A stretch of 64,000 nucleotides of DNA from Limimaricola sp027213785 (GTDB lineage Bacteria > Pseudomonadota > Alphaproteobacteria > Rhodobacterales > Rhodobacteraceae): assembly GCF_050847355.1 (NCBI RefSeq), contig NZ_CP193755.1, positions 310,001 through 374,000 on the forward strand. The letters run 5' to 3'. The notes under the pieces were generated by a model. That model was not told where the DNA came from and did not search any database. It saw only the letters and a list, made by a program, of their open reading frames with translations. A program made the position numbers and the translations under genes. This document shows, piece by piece, positions 16,771 to 25,066 of this stretch; the first letter of the stretch is position 1, and each line of letters begins with the position of its first letter.

Positions 16771-17616
16771 ATGATGTCCCATTCTTCCGCGCTGACGCGC
16801 CGCCGTCTGCTGACCGGCGCGGCCGCGCTGACCGTGCTTCCCGCCTGCGCCGCGCAGGTCCCGTCCTCCTCCATCGCCACCAGCTCCGAGCAGGAGATCG
16901 GTGGCGTGCCGTTGAGTCAGATCGTCGATGGCTACGGGCTGATCGAGGATGCGGGCTACCGCCTGCCGCCGGTGCCGCCGAAATACCTCCAGGGCATGAA
17001 TCGCCGCGCCTATGTGCCCTATCGGGGCTATGAGCCCGCCGGCACGATCGAGGCCGACCTGCACGCCAAACTGCTCTACTGGATCGAGCCGGGTGGCATG
17101 GCCTGGCGCTTTCCCGTCGGCGTCGGCCGGCAGGGCCTGTCGATGAGCTACGACACCACGATCAAGCGCAAGGAGCAGTGGCCGAGCTGGACCCCGACCC
17201 AGAACATGCTGCGCCGCGAGCCGGAGATCTACGGCGAGTACCGCAATGGCGTTCCGGGCGGTCTCGCCAACCCGCTGGGCGCGCGCGCGCTCTACCTCTA
17301 CCAGGGCAACCGCGACACCTATTACCGGATCCACGGCACCAACGACCTCGCCTCGATCGGCAATTCGGGCTCGGCCGGCTGCATCCGCATGTTCAATCAC
17401 GACGTGATCTTCCTGTTCCCCAAGGTGCCGCTCGGCACCAAGGTGGTGATCCGCGATTACGAGGATTCGGTCGCGATCGAGGGGGCTGCCGTGGCGAACC
17501 GGGGCAGCGAGCTGCCGCCGACCTACGTGCCGCCCGAGGAGCTCTACACGGCCGCCGCCGAGAGCGGCCCGCCGCAGTTCGGCACCGCCACGAACGTCGA
17601 GAGCTTCGGCTACTGA
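16771..17616 (+). CDS. L,D-transpeptidase (YkuD domain), exported lipoprotein-like
   Basis: 281-residue envelope enzyme making 3-3 peptidoglycan crosslinks or anchoring proteins to peptidoglycan. The N-terminus has a twin-arginine-like TRRRLLTGAAAL followed by LPAC, a lipobox, so it is probably a lipoprotein. The YkuD domain ends with IHGTNDLASIG...SAGCIRMFNHD, giving the His and the catalytic Cys of the SxGCIRM motif. ATG 16771 is used (a second ATG follows at once); the open frame continues upstream but shows no coding character of its own there. A small membrane protein starts two bases after the stop. Confidence 0.9.
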   Translation: MMSHSSALTRRRLLTGAAALTVLPACAAQVPSSSIATSSEQEIGGVPLSQIVDGYGLIEDAGYRLPPVPPKYLQGMNRRAYVPYRGYEPAGTIEADLHAKLLYWIEPGGMAWRFPVGVGRQGLSMSYDTTIKRKEQWPSWTPTQNMLRREPEIYGEYRNGVPGGLANPLGARALYLYQGNRDTYYRIHGTNDLASIGNSGSAGCIRMFNHDVIFLFPKVPLGTKVVIRDYEDSVAIEGAAVANRGSELPPTYVPPEELYTAAAESGPPQFGTATNVESFGY

Positions 17617-17617
17617 G

Positions 17618-17950
17618 ATGTGGTGGGGCCTCGTCCTGCCGGCGCTGGGCCTCGGCCTCGCCGGCTGGGCGGTGCCTTTGCTGCTGGCGCGGGTCTGGCC
17701 CGAAGGGGTGGGGCCTCTGATCTGGCTCGGGCTGACGGCGACGGTCTTGATGCTGCTCCTGTCGATGGCGCTGTTTCTCGGCCTCTACATGGCGCAGGGC
17801 GTGCCGCTGGCCACGCTGGCGCGGCCCGGATTCGGCGCGCTGGCGCTGCACCTGCTTCGGCTCGGCATGGGGGCGGCGCTGATCTGGGGACCGGTGCTGG
17901 TGCTGACCATCGCGAGCTTGCCACGGCGCTGGCGACGCGCGACATGGTAG
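17618..17950 (+). CDS. Small integral membrane protein, unknown
   Basis: 110-residue, very hydrophobic protein with about three membrane segments (LVLPALGLGLAGWAVPLLLA, WLGLTATVLMLLLSMALFL, and ALIWGPVLVLTIASL). It starts one base after the L,D-transpeptidase stop, so the two are almost certainly co-translated. I do not recognise a family. The pairing suggests an envelope role. Confidence 0.7.
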   Translation: MWWGLVLPALGLGLAGWAVPLLLARVWPEGVGPLIWLGLTATVLMLLLSMALFLGLYMAQGVPLATLARPGFGALALHLLRLGMGAALIWGPVLVLTIASLPRRWRRATW

Positions 17951-17996
17951 ATCACGGGGCGCGGGGCCGAATGCGCCGGGGCCCGACAGGAGAGGG

Positions 17997-18644
17997 ATGA
18001 ACGCGATGCGCTGGTTCGGCTGGATCTTTTGGGGGGTGGTGCTGGCGCTCGTCGCCGCGCTGCTGCACTACAACCTGCCGCGTCGCGAGATCGTCCGCAT
18101 CACCGGCGTCGAGATCAAGCTCGAGCGGATCGACCCGAACTCGGTGTTCTGGGCCGCCTCCGAGAACGCCACCACCACCACCGGGCTCGTGGAGCGTGAC
18201 GTGCGCTTCATCGACACGGTACGCGCCGATGGCGGCGTCATGGTGTTTCGCAACGAGGACACGGGCGGCGGCTGGCCGCCCTACTTCAAGTTCGACAGCG
18301 CCAACCTGCAGGCCGAGGCGCGCAACCTCGTCTCCACCGCCGGCGATCCGCAATGGGTCGCGGTGCGTTATTACGGCTGGCGGCTGCCATTGCTCTCGGT
18401 CTACCCGAACGCGCTGTCGGTCCGGCCTGTCGAGGGGCCCGATACCCGGTTGATCCCCTGGTTCAACATCGTCTTCCTGACGGTGCTGCTCGCCGTGGTC
18501 TGGGCCGTCGGCGTGCGGCTGCGGCGCTGGTCGCGCCGACATGTCTCGCCATGGCTCGACCGGGGCGACCGACGTGTCGCGATCTGGACCGATGCGATTC
18601 GCCGCCGCCGCGATGCCCGCGCGGGACGCCGCGACGACAGCTAG
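17997..18644 (+). CDS. DUF1523 family protein
   Basis: 215-residue protein with an N-terminal membrane helix (WFGWIFWGVVLALVAALLHY), an extracytoplasmic domain opening with LPRREIVRITGVEIK and containing TRADGGVMVFRNEDTGWGWP-like sequence (here VMVFRNEDTGGGWPPYFKFD), and a second helix near residue 160 followed by an Arg-rich cytoplasmic tail. This matches DUF1523, frequent in Rhodobacteraceae and of unknown function. AGGAGAGGG precedes the ATG. It is last of a three-gene run and overlaps the convergent AraC gene by four bases. Confidence 0.82.
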   Translation: MNAMRWFGWIFWGVVLALVAALLHYNLPRREIVRITGVEIKLERIDPNSVFWAASENATTTTGLVERDVRFIDTVRADGGVMVFRNEDTGGGWPPYFKFDSANLQAEARNLVSTAGDPQWVAVRYYGWRLPLLSVYPNALSVRPVEGPDTRLIPWFNIVFLTVLLAVVWAVGVRLRRWSRRHVSPWLDRGDRRVAIWTDAIRRRRDARAGRRDDS

Positions 18645-19489
18645 CCGGGTTGCACCACGTCGCGCTGGCGAGCGCGGCGGAAGCGCTGCGGCGTCTCGCC
18701 ATGCGCTTGGCGGAACAGCTTGTGGAAATGCGACAGGTTCGGGACGCCGCATTCGGCGGCGATCTCGGCAAGGCTGTCGGCGCTCCCCAGGAGCCGCCGC
18801 GCCGCGTAATCCATGCGCTGCGCGTTGATCCAGTCCGAGGGCGACATGTCGAGAAAGCGCCGCATCGAGCGGCTGACATGCGGATGCGCCTTGCCTGCAA
18901 CGCGGGCAAAGCCCGAGGCCCCGTCCTGAAACACCTCCGGCGCGCGCGAGGCGGCGCAGGCGCGCGCCAGCCAGTCGGGGGCGCCGCCGGGCAGCGGCGC
19001 GGCCTCCTCGGCCAGCCCGCACAACAAGGGCAGCAAGAAGGCTTCGGCGCCGAGCCGGTCGCGCCTGCCCCGCTCGAGCCGCAGCGCGGCGCGGTTCAGC
19101 TCGGCCATCTGGCGGCTGTCGCGCGACAGCCGCAGCGGCGCCTTGGCACCGGTCCAGAACAGCCGTCCCGCAAGGTCGGGATACCGCTGTCCGAGTTCTG
19201 CGATCAGCTCGGGATGCAGCGTCACCGAGACCAGAAGCGCATCGGCGCCGCGACCCTGCAGCCCGTGCGAATGGCCCGGCGCCACGAAGATCACGTCGCC
19301 CTCGACCAGATCCTCGCGCCCCTCGGGCAAATGGTGCCGCACCCGCCCGTTCTGCACCCAGGCCAGTTCGAAGAAGTCGTGCCCGTGCAGCACCGGCCGT
19401 CCCGTGCCGAGCATGGCGCGGGTCAGCGCCGCGCAGGCGCCGGGCGGCAGGATGTCCTCATACGACAGGATCAGCGGAGCGGGTTGCAT
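18641..19489 (-). CDS. AraC family transcriptional regulator
   Basis: 282-residue regulator. The N-terminal half resembles a cupin sensor (HGHDFFELAWVQNGRVRHHL; VAPGHSHGLQGRG), the C-terminal half the double helix-turn-helix of AraC/XylS (ARRLLGSADSLAEIAAECG then LSHFHKLFRQAHGETPQRFRR). The cupin with His-x-His suggests a sugar or small-molecule ligand. It is divergent from rpe, with a 113-base gap; no target is evident. Confidence 0.88.
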   Translation of the reverse strand: MQPAPLILSYEDILPPGACAALTRAMLGTGRPVLHGHDFFELAWVQNGRVRHHLPEGREDLVEGDVIFVAPGHSHGLQGRGADALLVSVTLHPELIAELGQRYPDLAGRLFWTGAKAPLRLSRDSRQMAELNRAALRLERGRRDRLGAEAFLLPLLCGLAEEAAPLPGGAPDWLARACAASRAPEVFQDGASGFARVAGKAHPHVSRSMRRFLDMSPSDWINAQRMDYAARRLLGSADSLAEIAAECGVPNLSHFHKLFRQAHGETPQRFRRARQRDVVQPG

Positions 19490-19602
19490 GACGCCACGTT
19501 AGCAGGAGCTTCTGCAGATGCGAAAGGCCGGTTGCGCGCCGCGCGTGACGTGCGCGCGATTTCGCGCTAGGGCATGGCGCGACTGCACAGGGAGCCCCGC
19601 CG

Positions 19603-20289
19603 ATGACCGCCTTCGACCGCAATCTCAAGATCGCCCCCTCGATCCTCTCCGCCGATTTCGCCGCCTTCGGCGCCGAGGTTCGCGCCATCGAGGCGCAGGG
19701 CGCCGATTGGGTCCATGTCGACGTGATGGACGGGCATTTCGTGCCCAACATCACTTTCGGGCCGCAGCTGGTGCGGGCGATCCGGCCGCATGTGACGACG
19801 GTGATGGACGTGCATCTGATGATCGCGCCGGTCGATCCCTATATCGACGCCTTCGCCGATGCGGGCGCCGACATCCTCACCGCCCATGTCGAGGCGGGGC
19901 CGCATATCCACCGCACGCTTCAGGCGATCCGCGGCGCCGGGATGAAGGCCGGCGTGGCGCTCAACCCGGGCACGCCGGCCGAGGCGGTGGCGCCGCTTCT
20001 CGACGACGTGGATCTGGTGCTGGCGATGACCGTCAATCCGGGCTTCGGCGGGCAGAAATTCCTGCATTCGATGCTCGACAAGATCGCGACCCTGCGCGCG
20101 ATGATCGGCGACCGCGAGATCCATCTCGAGGTCGATGGCGGCGTCGACACCGCCACCGCGCCGCTGGTGGCGCGGGCAGGTGCCGACGCGCTGGTCGCGG
20201 GCTCGGCGGTGTTCCGGGGCGGCTCGGTCGAGACGGCCTCGGTCTATGGTGAGAACATCGCCGCGATTCGCGCCGCGGCGCAGGGCTGA
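19603..20289 (+). CDS. rpe: Ribulose-phosphate 3-epimerase
   Basis: 228-residue TIM-barrel enzyme interconverting ribulose-5-phosphate and xylulose-5-phosphate in the pentose-phosphate/Calvin pathways. Family signatures visible are IAPSILSADFAAFG near the start, the metal/catalytic VDVMDGHFVPNITFGP, DVHLMIAPVDPY, MTVNPGFGGQKF and the catalytic Asp in VDGGVDTATAPL. Length is standard. It is apparently monocistronic, followed 13 bases later by palindromic repeat copy C. Confidence 0.96.
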   Translation: MTAFDRNLKIAPSILSADFAAFGAEVRAIEAQGADWVHVDVMDGHFVPNITFGPQLVRAIRPHVTTVMDVHLMIAPVDPYIDAFADAGADILTAHVEAGPHIHRTLQAIRGAGMKAGVALNPGTPAEAVAPLLDDVDLVLAMTVNPGFGGQKFLHSMLDKIATLRAMIGDREIHLEVDGGVDTATAPLVARAGADALVAGSAVFRGGSVETASVYGENIAAIRAAAQG

Positions 20290-20302
20290 GGCGGCGCGCC
20301 AT

Positions 20303-20366
20303 GCGTATTTGACGAAAGATGAAGGGGACGGTCGCGCCATCCCCTTCGTCTTTCTCCCGAATACGC
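20303..20366. terminator. Palindromic intergenic repeat, copy C (probable bidirectional terminator)
   Basis: Left arm 20303-20328 (GCGTATTTGACGAAAGATGA...) pairs with right arm 20340-20366, ending AATACGC, over about 25 positions with a few mismatches and an 11-base loop. It lies between the convergent rpe and uronate-dehydrogenase-like genes and has the same arm order as copy A. Confidence 0.65.
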
Positions 20367-20410
20367 GGATGCCCTCGTTTCCGCTGGCGCGAGGGCGGGG
20401 TCGTGCGTCC

Positions 20411-21244
20411 TCAGTCGCCCGCGCTCATCCTCCGGATCGCCTCGACCCCGCTTTCTCCCAGCGGCACCACGGCGAAAGGTCCGCCGAGGCAGCGCTGCGC
20501 CCGGTCGGACGGGTCCGGCGTCTTCGTCGGCGGCAGCAGCCGGTCGGCCCAGTCCTCGGCATTGTCCTGCGGGTGGTAGCCGAGGAACGCGACCTTGTGG
20601 TTCGACACCGGCGCGCGGCTGTTGGCCGAGACGCCCCAGGCCACGGTGAAGCCGGTAACCGGCGTCGTCACGGAGGCCTCGACCAGTCGCACCAGATCCC
20701 CATGGCTCAGCCATGTGTGCAGCGCCCGGGCGTTCTGCGGCTCGGGCGTGCAGGAAAAGATGCGCAGGCAGACTGCCTCGAGACCGCGCTTTTCCCAGAA
20801 CATCCGGCCCATGTCCTCGGCGAAGCATTTCGACAGGCCGTAGAAGCTGTCGGGCTTGTGCGGCACGTCGGTATCGTGGCCGGCCATCGTCTCCTGCAGC
20901 CCCACCGCGTGCACCGAGGAGGCATAGACCACGCGCCGCGCGCCGGCACGATGCGCCGCCTCCCAGACCGTGTAGGCGCCGATGTAGTTCGGGCCGAGCA
21001 ACTCCTCGAAGGGCCGCTCGTCGGGAATCGCGCCGAAATGCACGACCATCTCGGCGTCCCGCATCAGCGTCTCGATCGCGGGGAGATCGACGAGATCGGC
21101 CTGCACGAAGCGCTCGTTCGGCAGGAGCTCGGCCGGAGCCTCGGCGATGTCGGTCGAGAGCAGCTCGTCCGCGAGCTTCGAGAGCGGTTCGCGCAGCTTC
21201 GAGCCGAGAGCGCCGCAGGCGCCGGTGAGGACGATCTTCTTCAT
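20411..21244 (-). CDS. NAD-dependent epimerase/dehydratase, uronate dehydrogenase-like
   Basis: 277-residue short-chain dehydrogenase of the extended family. The N-terminus has TGACGALGSKL (G-x-x-G-x-x-G), and the catalytic pair is in YGLSKCFAEDMGRM. The segment IFSCTPEPQNAR...TWLSHGD and the following WGVSANSRAP closely match my recollection of bacterial uronate dehydrogenases, which oxidise D-galacturonate or D-glucuronate to the aldaric lactone. AGGAG precedes the ATG. It follows the FAD oxidoreductase by 22 bases, so the two form one unit. Substrate is inferred from similarity only. Confidence 0.72.
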   Translation of the reverse strand: MKKIVLTGACGALGSKLREPLSKLADELLSTDIAEAPAELLPNERFVQADLVDLPAIETLMRDAEMVVHFGAIPDERPFEELLGPNYIGAYTVWEAAHRAGARRVVYASSVHAVGLQETMAGHDTDVPHKPDSFYGLSKCFAEDMGRMFWEKRGLEAVCLRIFSCTPEPQNARALHTWLSHGDLVRLVEASVTTPVTGFTVAWGVSANSRAPVSNHKVAFLGYHPQDNAEDWADRLLPPTKTPDPSDRAQRCLGGPFAVVPLGESGVEAIRRMSAGD

Positions 21245-21266
21245 GGGAGTCTCCTTGGTCGTCGGG

Positions 21267-22454
21267 TCAGATCACCGCCGCTTCGGTGAGCGCCCGGCCC
21301 TCGACGAGGCGCGCCACCGAGAGCGGTGCAAGGTCGAGGCTGCGCCAGCCCCCGTGGATGATGTGCTCGGCGATGCCGCGCCCCACCGCCGGGGCCTGTT
21401 GCAGCCCGTGGCCGGAAAAGCCGTTGGCGAAGAGCAGGTTCGCGACCGCCGGATGCGGGCCCAGCAGCGCGTTCTGATCGAGCGTGTTGTAGGCGTAGTG
21501 ACCGACCCACGAATTGCGCAGCTTCACCCGCTCGAAGGCGGGGATGCGGGCGGCCAGCGCCGGCCAGACGCGGTCCTCCCAGATCGCGTGGTCCATGGCG
21601 AAATCACCGGCCTCGCAGGGGCCGTCCGTCTCGGGCGGGCAGCCCGCCATGTAGAGCGCGCCGTCCGAGCGATAATGGATGCCGCAGGGATCGACGGTCA
21701 GCGGCAGCTTGCGCGGCAGCCTGTCCTCGGCCTCGAAGATGAAGGTATAGCGCTTGCGCGGCTCGACCGGGATGGCGATGCCGGCCATCGCCGCCACCCG
21801 CGCCGCACGCGGCCCGGCGGCGTTCACGACTTGGCCGCAGGCGACGGCGCTGCCGTCGGACAGCTCGACATGGGTGACGCGATCGCCCTTCAGCCGCAGC
21901 CCGGTGGCCTCGGCGCGGATTTCCTCGACGCCCATGCGCCGCGCCCGGCGGCGGAACTCCGAGAACATGGTGCCGCCGTCGAAGCAGCCTTCCTCGCCGG
22001 GATTGTGACTGCCGAGCAGGATGTCGTCCCACGCCATGAAGGGAAAGGCCGTGCGCAGCTGCGCCGGTGACAGCAGCCGCGTGCCAGCGCCCATCCGCGC
22101 CTGCAGCGCCTGCGCCGCGCGCAGCCTGTCGGCCGAGGCCTGATCGGCGGCGAGATAGAGATAACCGAAATCGTCGAGGTGGATCTCGGGCGCGTCCTCG
22201 CCCGCGTAATCCCGAAAGGCGCGAATGAACTCCAGCCCGAAGCGGCTGATCGCGACGTTCACCTCGGTACCGAACTGCATGCGAATGCAGGAATTGGTGT
22301 GGCTGGTCGAAGCGAACTCGAAGGAGGGATCGCGCTCGACCACGAGGATGCGACCGCCGAATCCCGGATCGCGCGCGAGCCACCATGCCACGGCGCTGCC
22401 GATCATCGCGCCGCCGATGATCACCACGTCATATGAGGAATGCGCCGCTGCCAT
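21267..22454 (-). CDS. FAD-dependent oxidoreductase (DAO family)
   Basis: 395-residue glycine-oxidase/D-amino-acid-oxidase-type flavoenzyme. The dinucleotide-binding VVIIGGAMIGSAVAWWLA is at residues 9-26, the second FAD contact at QVVNAAGPRAARVA, and the C-terminal substrate/FAD segment at LFANGFSGHGLQQAPAVGRG. Substrate unknown; relatives act on amino acids, sarcosine or hydroxy acids. It starts 27 bases beyond the hairpin that follows malG, so it is probably transcribed mainly from its own promoter together with the downstream uronate-dehydrogenase-like gene. Confidence 0.83.
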   Translation of the reverse strand: MAAAHSSYDVVIIGGAMIGSAVAWWLARDPGFGGRILVVERDPSFEFASTSHTNSCIRMQFGTEVNVAISRFGLEFIRAFRDYAGEDAPEIHLDDFGYLYLAADQASADRLRAAQALQARMGAGTRLLSPAQLRTAFPFMAWDDILLGSHNPGEEGCFDGGTMFSEFRRRARRMGVEEIRAEATGLRLKGDRVTHVELSDGSAVACGQVVNAAGPRAARVAAMAGIAIPVEPRKRYTFIFEAEDRLPRKLPLTVDPCGIHYRSDGALYMAGCPPETDGPCEAGDFAMDHAIWEDRVWPALAARIPAFERVKLRNSWVGHYAYNTLDQNALLGPHPAVANLLFANGFSGHGLQQAPAVGRGIAEHIIHGGWRSLDLAPLSVARLVEGRALTEAAVI

Positions 22455-22480
22455 GGGGTGACGCTAGGCCGCTCGGAAGA

Positions 22481-22513
22481 CAAAAGAAAGGGGCCGCTGC
22501 GGGCCTCTTTCTT
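22481..22513 (-). terminator. Rho-independent terminator after malG
   Basis: On the minus strand AAGAAAGAGGCC, a six-base loop, and GGCCCCTTTCTT form a 12-bp stem with one mismatch, followed by TTGTC, so a U-rich end. It lies 19 bases beyond the malG stop and 27 bases before the FAD oxidoreductase ATG. Confidence 0.65.
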
Positions 22514-22531
22514 CGAAGCTCGGCAGAGGCC

Positions 22532-23422
22532 TCAGCCCTTGACCGCCCCCTCCGAGAGTCCCGAGACGAGGTAGCGCTGGGCGATCAGGAACACGATGGT
22601 GATCGGCAGGCCCGAGAGGATCGCTGCGGCGGCGAAATCGCCCCAGAGATACTTGAACTCGTTGAGATAGAGCCGCGAGCCGACCGCCAGAGTCATCTGG
22701 TCCTCGGAGCGGATCAGCACGCTGGCGATGGGGTAGTCGTTGATCACGCCAATGAAGCTCAGCACGAAAACCACCGCCATGATCGGCACCGCAAGCGGCA
22801 GGAAGATGTAGCGGAAGGTCTGCCACGCGCTCGCGCCGTCGATCTCGGCGGCCTTGTCGAGCGCGGTGTCGACGCTGTCGAAATAGCCCTTGATGGTCCA
22901 GATATGCAGCGTGATCTGGCTCAGATAGACGAGGATCAGCGCGAGGTGGCTGTTGATCCCGAGCGCGGGCGTCACCTCGCCCAGCGCGTCGAAGATCGCG
23001 AAGATCGCCACCAGCGCCAGCGTCGTCGGGAACATCTGGATCAGGAACAGCCCGTCGAGCAGGCCCTGCTTGCCACGGATGCGGATCCGGCTGAAGGCAT
23101 AGGCCGAGATGGTCGAGAGCGCGAGCACGCCCGCGGAGGCGATCAGCCCGATCTTGATCGAGTTCCACATCCACAACAGCACCGGGTAGGGCGGCGCGAC
23201 CACGGTGCCGTCGGAGCGGGTGTAGTCGAGCCCGAAGGCGAGATACCAGTGCTCCAACGTCGGGTTCTCGGGCCAGAGCGACCCGGTGGCGAAGTTGCCC
23301 TCCCGGAAGCTGATCGAGACGATCATGAAGAACGGGAACAGGATCAGCGCCAGGAAGATCAGCATGAAGCCATGCGCGGCGATCTTCTTGAGCGCCAGGT
23401 CACGCGGGCGTTCGACGATCAT
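22532..23422 (-). CDS. malG: Maltose-type ABC transporter permease MalG
   Basis: 296-residue inner-membrane permease with six predicted helices. The cytoplasmic EAA loop that docks on the ATPase is clear: KAAEIDGASAWQTFRYIFLPL near residue 195. The N-terminal FMLIFLALILFPFFMIVSIS helix and VFVLSFIGVINDYPIASVLI are typical of MalG. ATG 23422 overlaps the malF stop (ATGA), so the two permeases are coupled; a longer frame upstream lies in malF and is rejected. The ATPase partner is presumably the MalK-like gene at 27467. Confidence 0.92.
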   Translation of the reverse strand: MIVERPRDLALKKIAAHGFMLIFLALILFPFFMIVSISFREGNFATGSLWPENPTLEHWYLAFGLDYTRSDGTVVAPPYPVLLWMWNSIKIGLIASAGVLALSTISAYAFSRIRIRGKQGLLDGLFLIQMFPTTLALVAIFAIFDALGEVTPALGINSHLALILVYLSQITLHIWTIKGYFDSVDTALDKAAEIDGASAWQTFRYIFLPLAVPIMAVVFVLSFIGVINDYPIASVLIRSEDQMTLAVGSRLYLNEFKYLWGDFAAAAILSGLPITIVFLIAQRYLVSGLSEGAVKG

Positions 23423-24963
23423 CGGCCGGACCTCTTGGCTGCGGCGCGGCGCATGGCCACGAAGTTGGCATAGGAGATGGCGGCCACGACGAGGAAGATC
23501 AGCAGCGTGATCGCCCCCGCGAGGCCGAATTGCTGGCCCGAATCCTGAAAGGCGAGGCGATAGGTGAAGGAGGCGAGGATATCGGTCTCGCCCGCCGGGA
23601 TCACCGTGCCGGGGATGTCGGGCCCGCCGCGCGTCAGCAGCAGGATCAGCACGAGGTTGTTGAAGTTGAAGGCGAAGGCCGCGATCAGCAGCGGCAGAAA
23701 GGGCGGGATGATCTGCGGCAGGGTGATGGTGAAGAACACCCGCAAGCTGGACGCCCCTTCCAGAGCGGCGGCCTTCTTGTGATCCTGCGGCACGGCCTGA
23801 AGAAAGCCCATCGCCAGCAGCATCATGTAGGGATAGCCCAGCCAGATATTGACGAAGAGGATCATCGCCCGGGCGAGATTGCCGTCGGTGAACCAGTCGG
23901 GGCGGATGCCGAACAGCGCCTCGAGGATCAGGTTGATCTCTCCGAAATTCTGGTTGAACAGCCCGCGAAACACGAGGATCGAGATGAAGCCCGGCACCGC
24001 GTAGGGCAGGATCAACAGGATCCGGTACAGCGTCTTGAAACGCAGATGCTCCCACTGGAGGATCACCGCCAGCAACAGCCCCACGGCGAAGACGCCCGCC
24101 ACCGACAGCGCCGCGAAGGCGAAGGTCCAGGCGAAGATCGACAGCATCGGGCCGCGTACGCCCTTGGATTCGAGGATGCGCTTGAAATTGTCGAAGCCGA
24201 CGCCCACGCGCCAGCCCGGCGGCACCGGCTCGCCATCCGGCGTCTCGAAGAAACCGGTGTCGTGATTGGCGGTGAGGACGAGCCCGTCCGAGCTGCGGGT
24301 CAGCATGTCCTCGCCGCTGCGCACGAAGTCGGGCGTGACGCTGGCGAAGGTCCTGAGCCCGGCATTGCGCAGGTCGATCTCGTCGGGGGTGGTCAGGGTC
24401 AGGCTCTGCAGACCCGCGCGCAGCTTGATCGCCTCCCGGGGGCTGAGCAGGTCGAACGGCGGCTCGGCAGGCGCAAGCGTCACCGCCTCCTCCTCGACCG
24501 CCAGCGTCACCGGCTCGGAGAGCAGCCCGCTTTCGGGCAGCCAGATGCGGTGGCCGTCGCCATCGCGGGCCACCGTGAAAGGCTGTTCGGTCTCTGGATC
24601 GACCGTGCCGCGCGAGGTCAGCACCTCGATCGTTCGCTCGTAGGACAGCAGGTTGAACGAGGAGTAGTTCGTGAAGCCGAGCCAGATCGTGTAGGCGACC
24701 GGGAAGGCGATGAAGACCAGCACCGCCGCGACGCCGGGAAAGATGAAACGTGCGCCGTAGAAGCGGTTGGCACCGAAGATCACCACGAAGCCGGTGGCCA
24801 CCGCGAGCAGGATCGCGCCGAAGAGCGGCTGCGCGATCTGATAGAGGAAGAAGGCGCCGTAGAGCATCGCCACGCCCAGCACCGCCACGACGGCCAGGCG
24901 CAGCCAGGGCCGGGTTTCGATATGCGTCTCGGACGGGCCGGGGCCCGCATCGGCGATGGTCAT
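23419..24963 (-). CDS. malF: Maltose-type ABC transporter permease MalF
   Basis: 514-residue inner-membrane permease. The N-terminal helices are followed by a long periplasmic insertion (about residues 105-260), the P2-like loop of MalF that contacts the binding protein, then the core helices and an EAA loop at KKAAALEGASSLRVFFTITL. This insertion separates MalF from the shorter generic sugar permeases. GGAGGGATCACCGAC precedes the ATG. It is the middle gene of malE-malF-malG; a 103-base gap with hairpins separates it from malE. Confidence 0.92.
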   Translation of the reverse strand: MTIADAGPGPSETHIETRPWLRLAVVAVLGVAMLYGAFFLYQIAQPLFGAILLAVATGFVVIFGANRFYGARFIFPGVAAVLVFIAFPVAYTIWLGFTNYSSFNLLSYERTIEVLTSRGTVDPETEQPFTVARDGDGHRIWLPESGLLSEPVTLAVEEEAVTLAPAEPPFDLLSPREAIKLRAGLQSLTLTTPDEIDLRNAGLRTFASVTPDFVRSGEDMLTRSSDGLVLTANHDTGFFETPDGEPVPPGWRVGVGFDNFKRILESKGVRGPMLSIFAWTFAFAALSVAGVFAVGLLLAVILQWEHLRFKTLYRILLILPYAVPGFISILVFRGLFNQNFGEINLILEALFGIRPDWFTDGNLARAMILFVNIWLGYPYMMLLAMGFLQAVPQDHKKAAALEGASSLRVFFTITLPQIIPPFLPLLIAAFAFNFNNLVLILLLTRGGPDIPGTVIPAGETDILASFTYRLAFQDSGQQFGLAGAITLLIFLVVAAISYANFVAMRRAAAKRSGR

Positions 24964-25034
24964 GTCGGTGATCCCTCCCGGAGCACGCCGCGTCCTTGGC
25001 CCTTGGGCTGCCCCGGCGGCGACGGGGCAGGGGG

Positions 25035-25057
25035 CCGGGGCGACGATGCCGCCCCGG
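25035..25057 (-). ncRNA. Intercistronic hairpin between malE and malF
   Basis: An 8-bp perfect stem, CCGGGGCG/CGCCCCGG around a 7-base loop, begins 9 bases after the malE stop; a second CTGCCCC/GGGGCAG stem lies just beyond. No T tract follows. In binding-protein operons such hairpins often stabilise the 5' malE message so that it is made in excess over the permeases. This is an mRNA structure rather than a separate RNA gene. Confidence 0.45.
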
Positions 25058-25066
25058 GCTTGGCGC

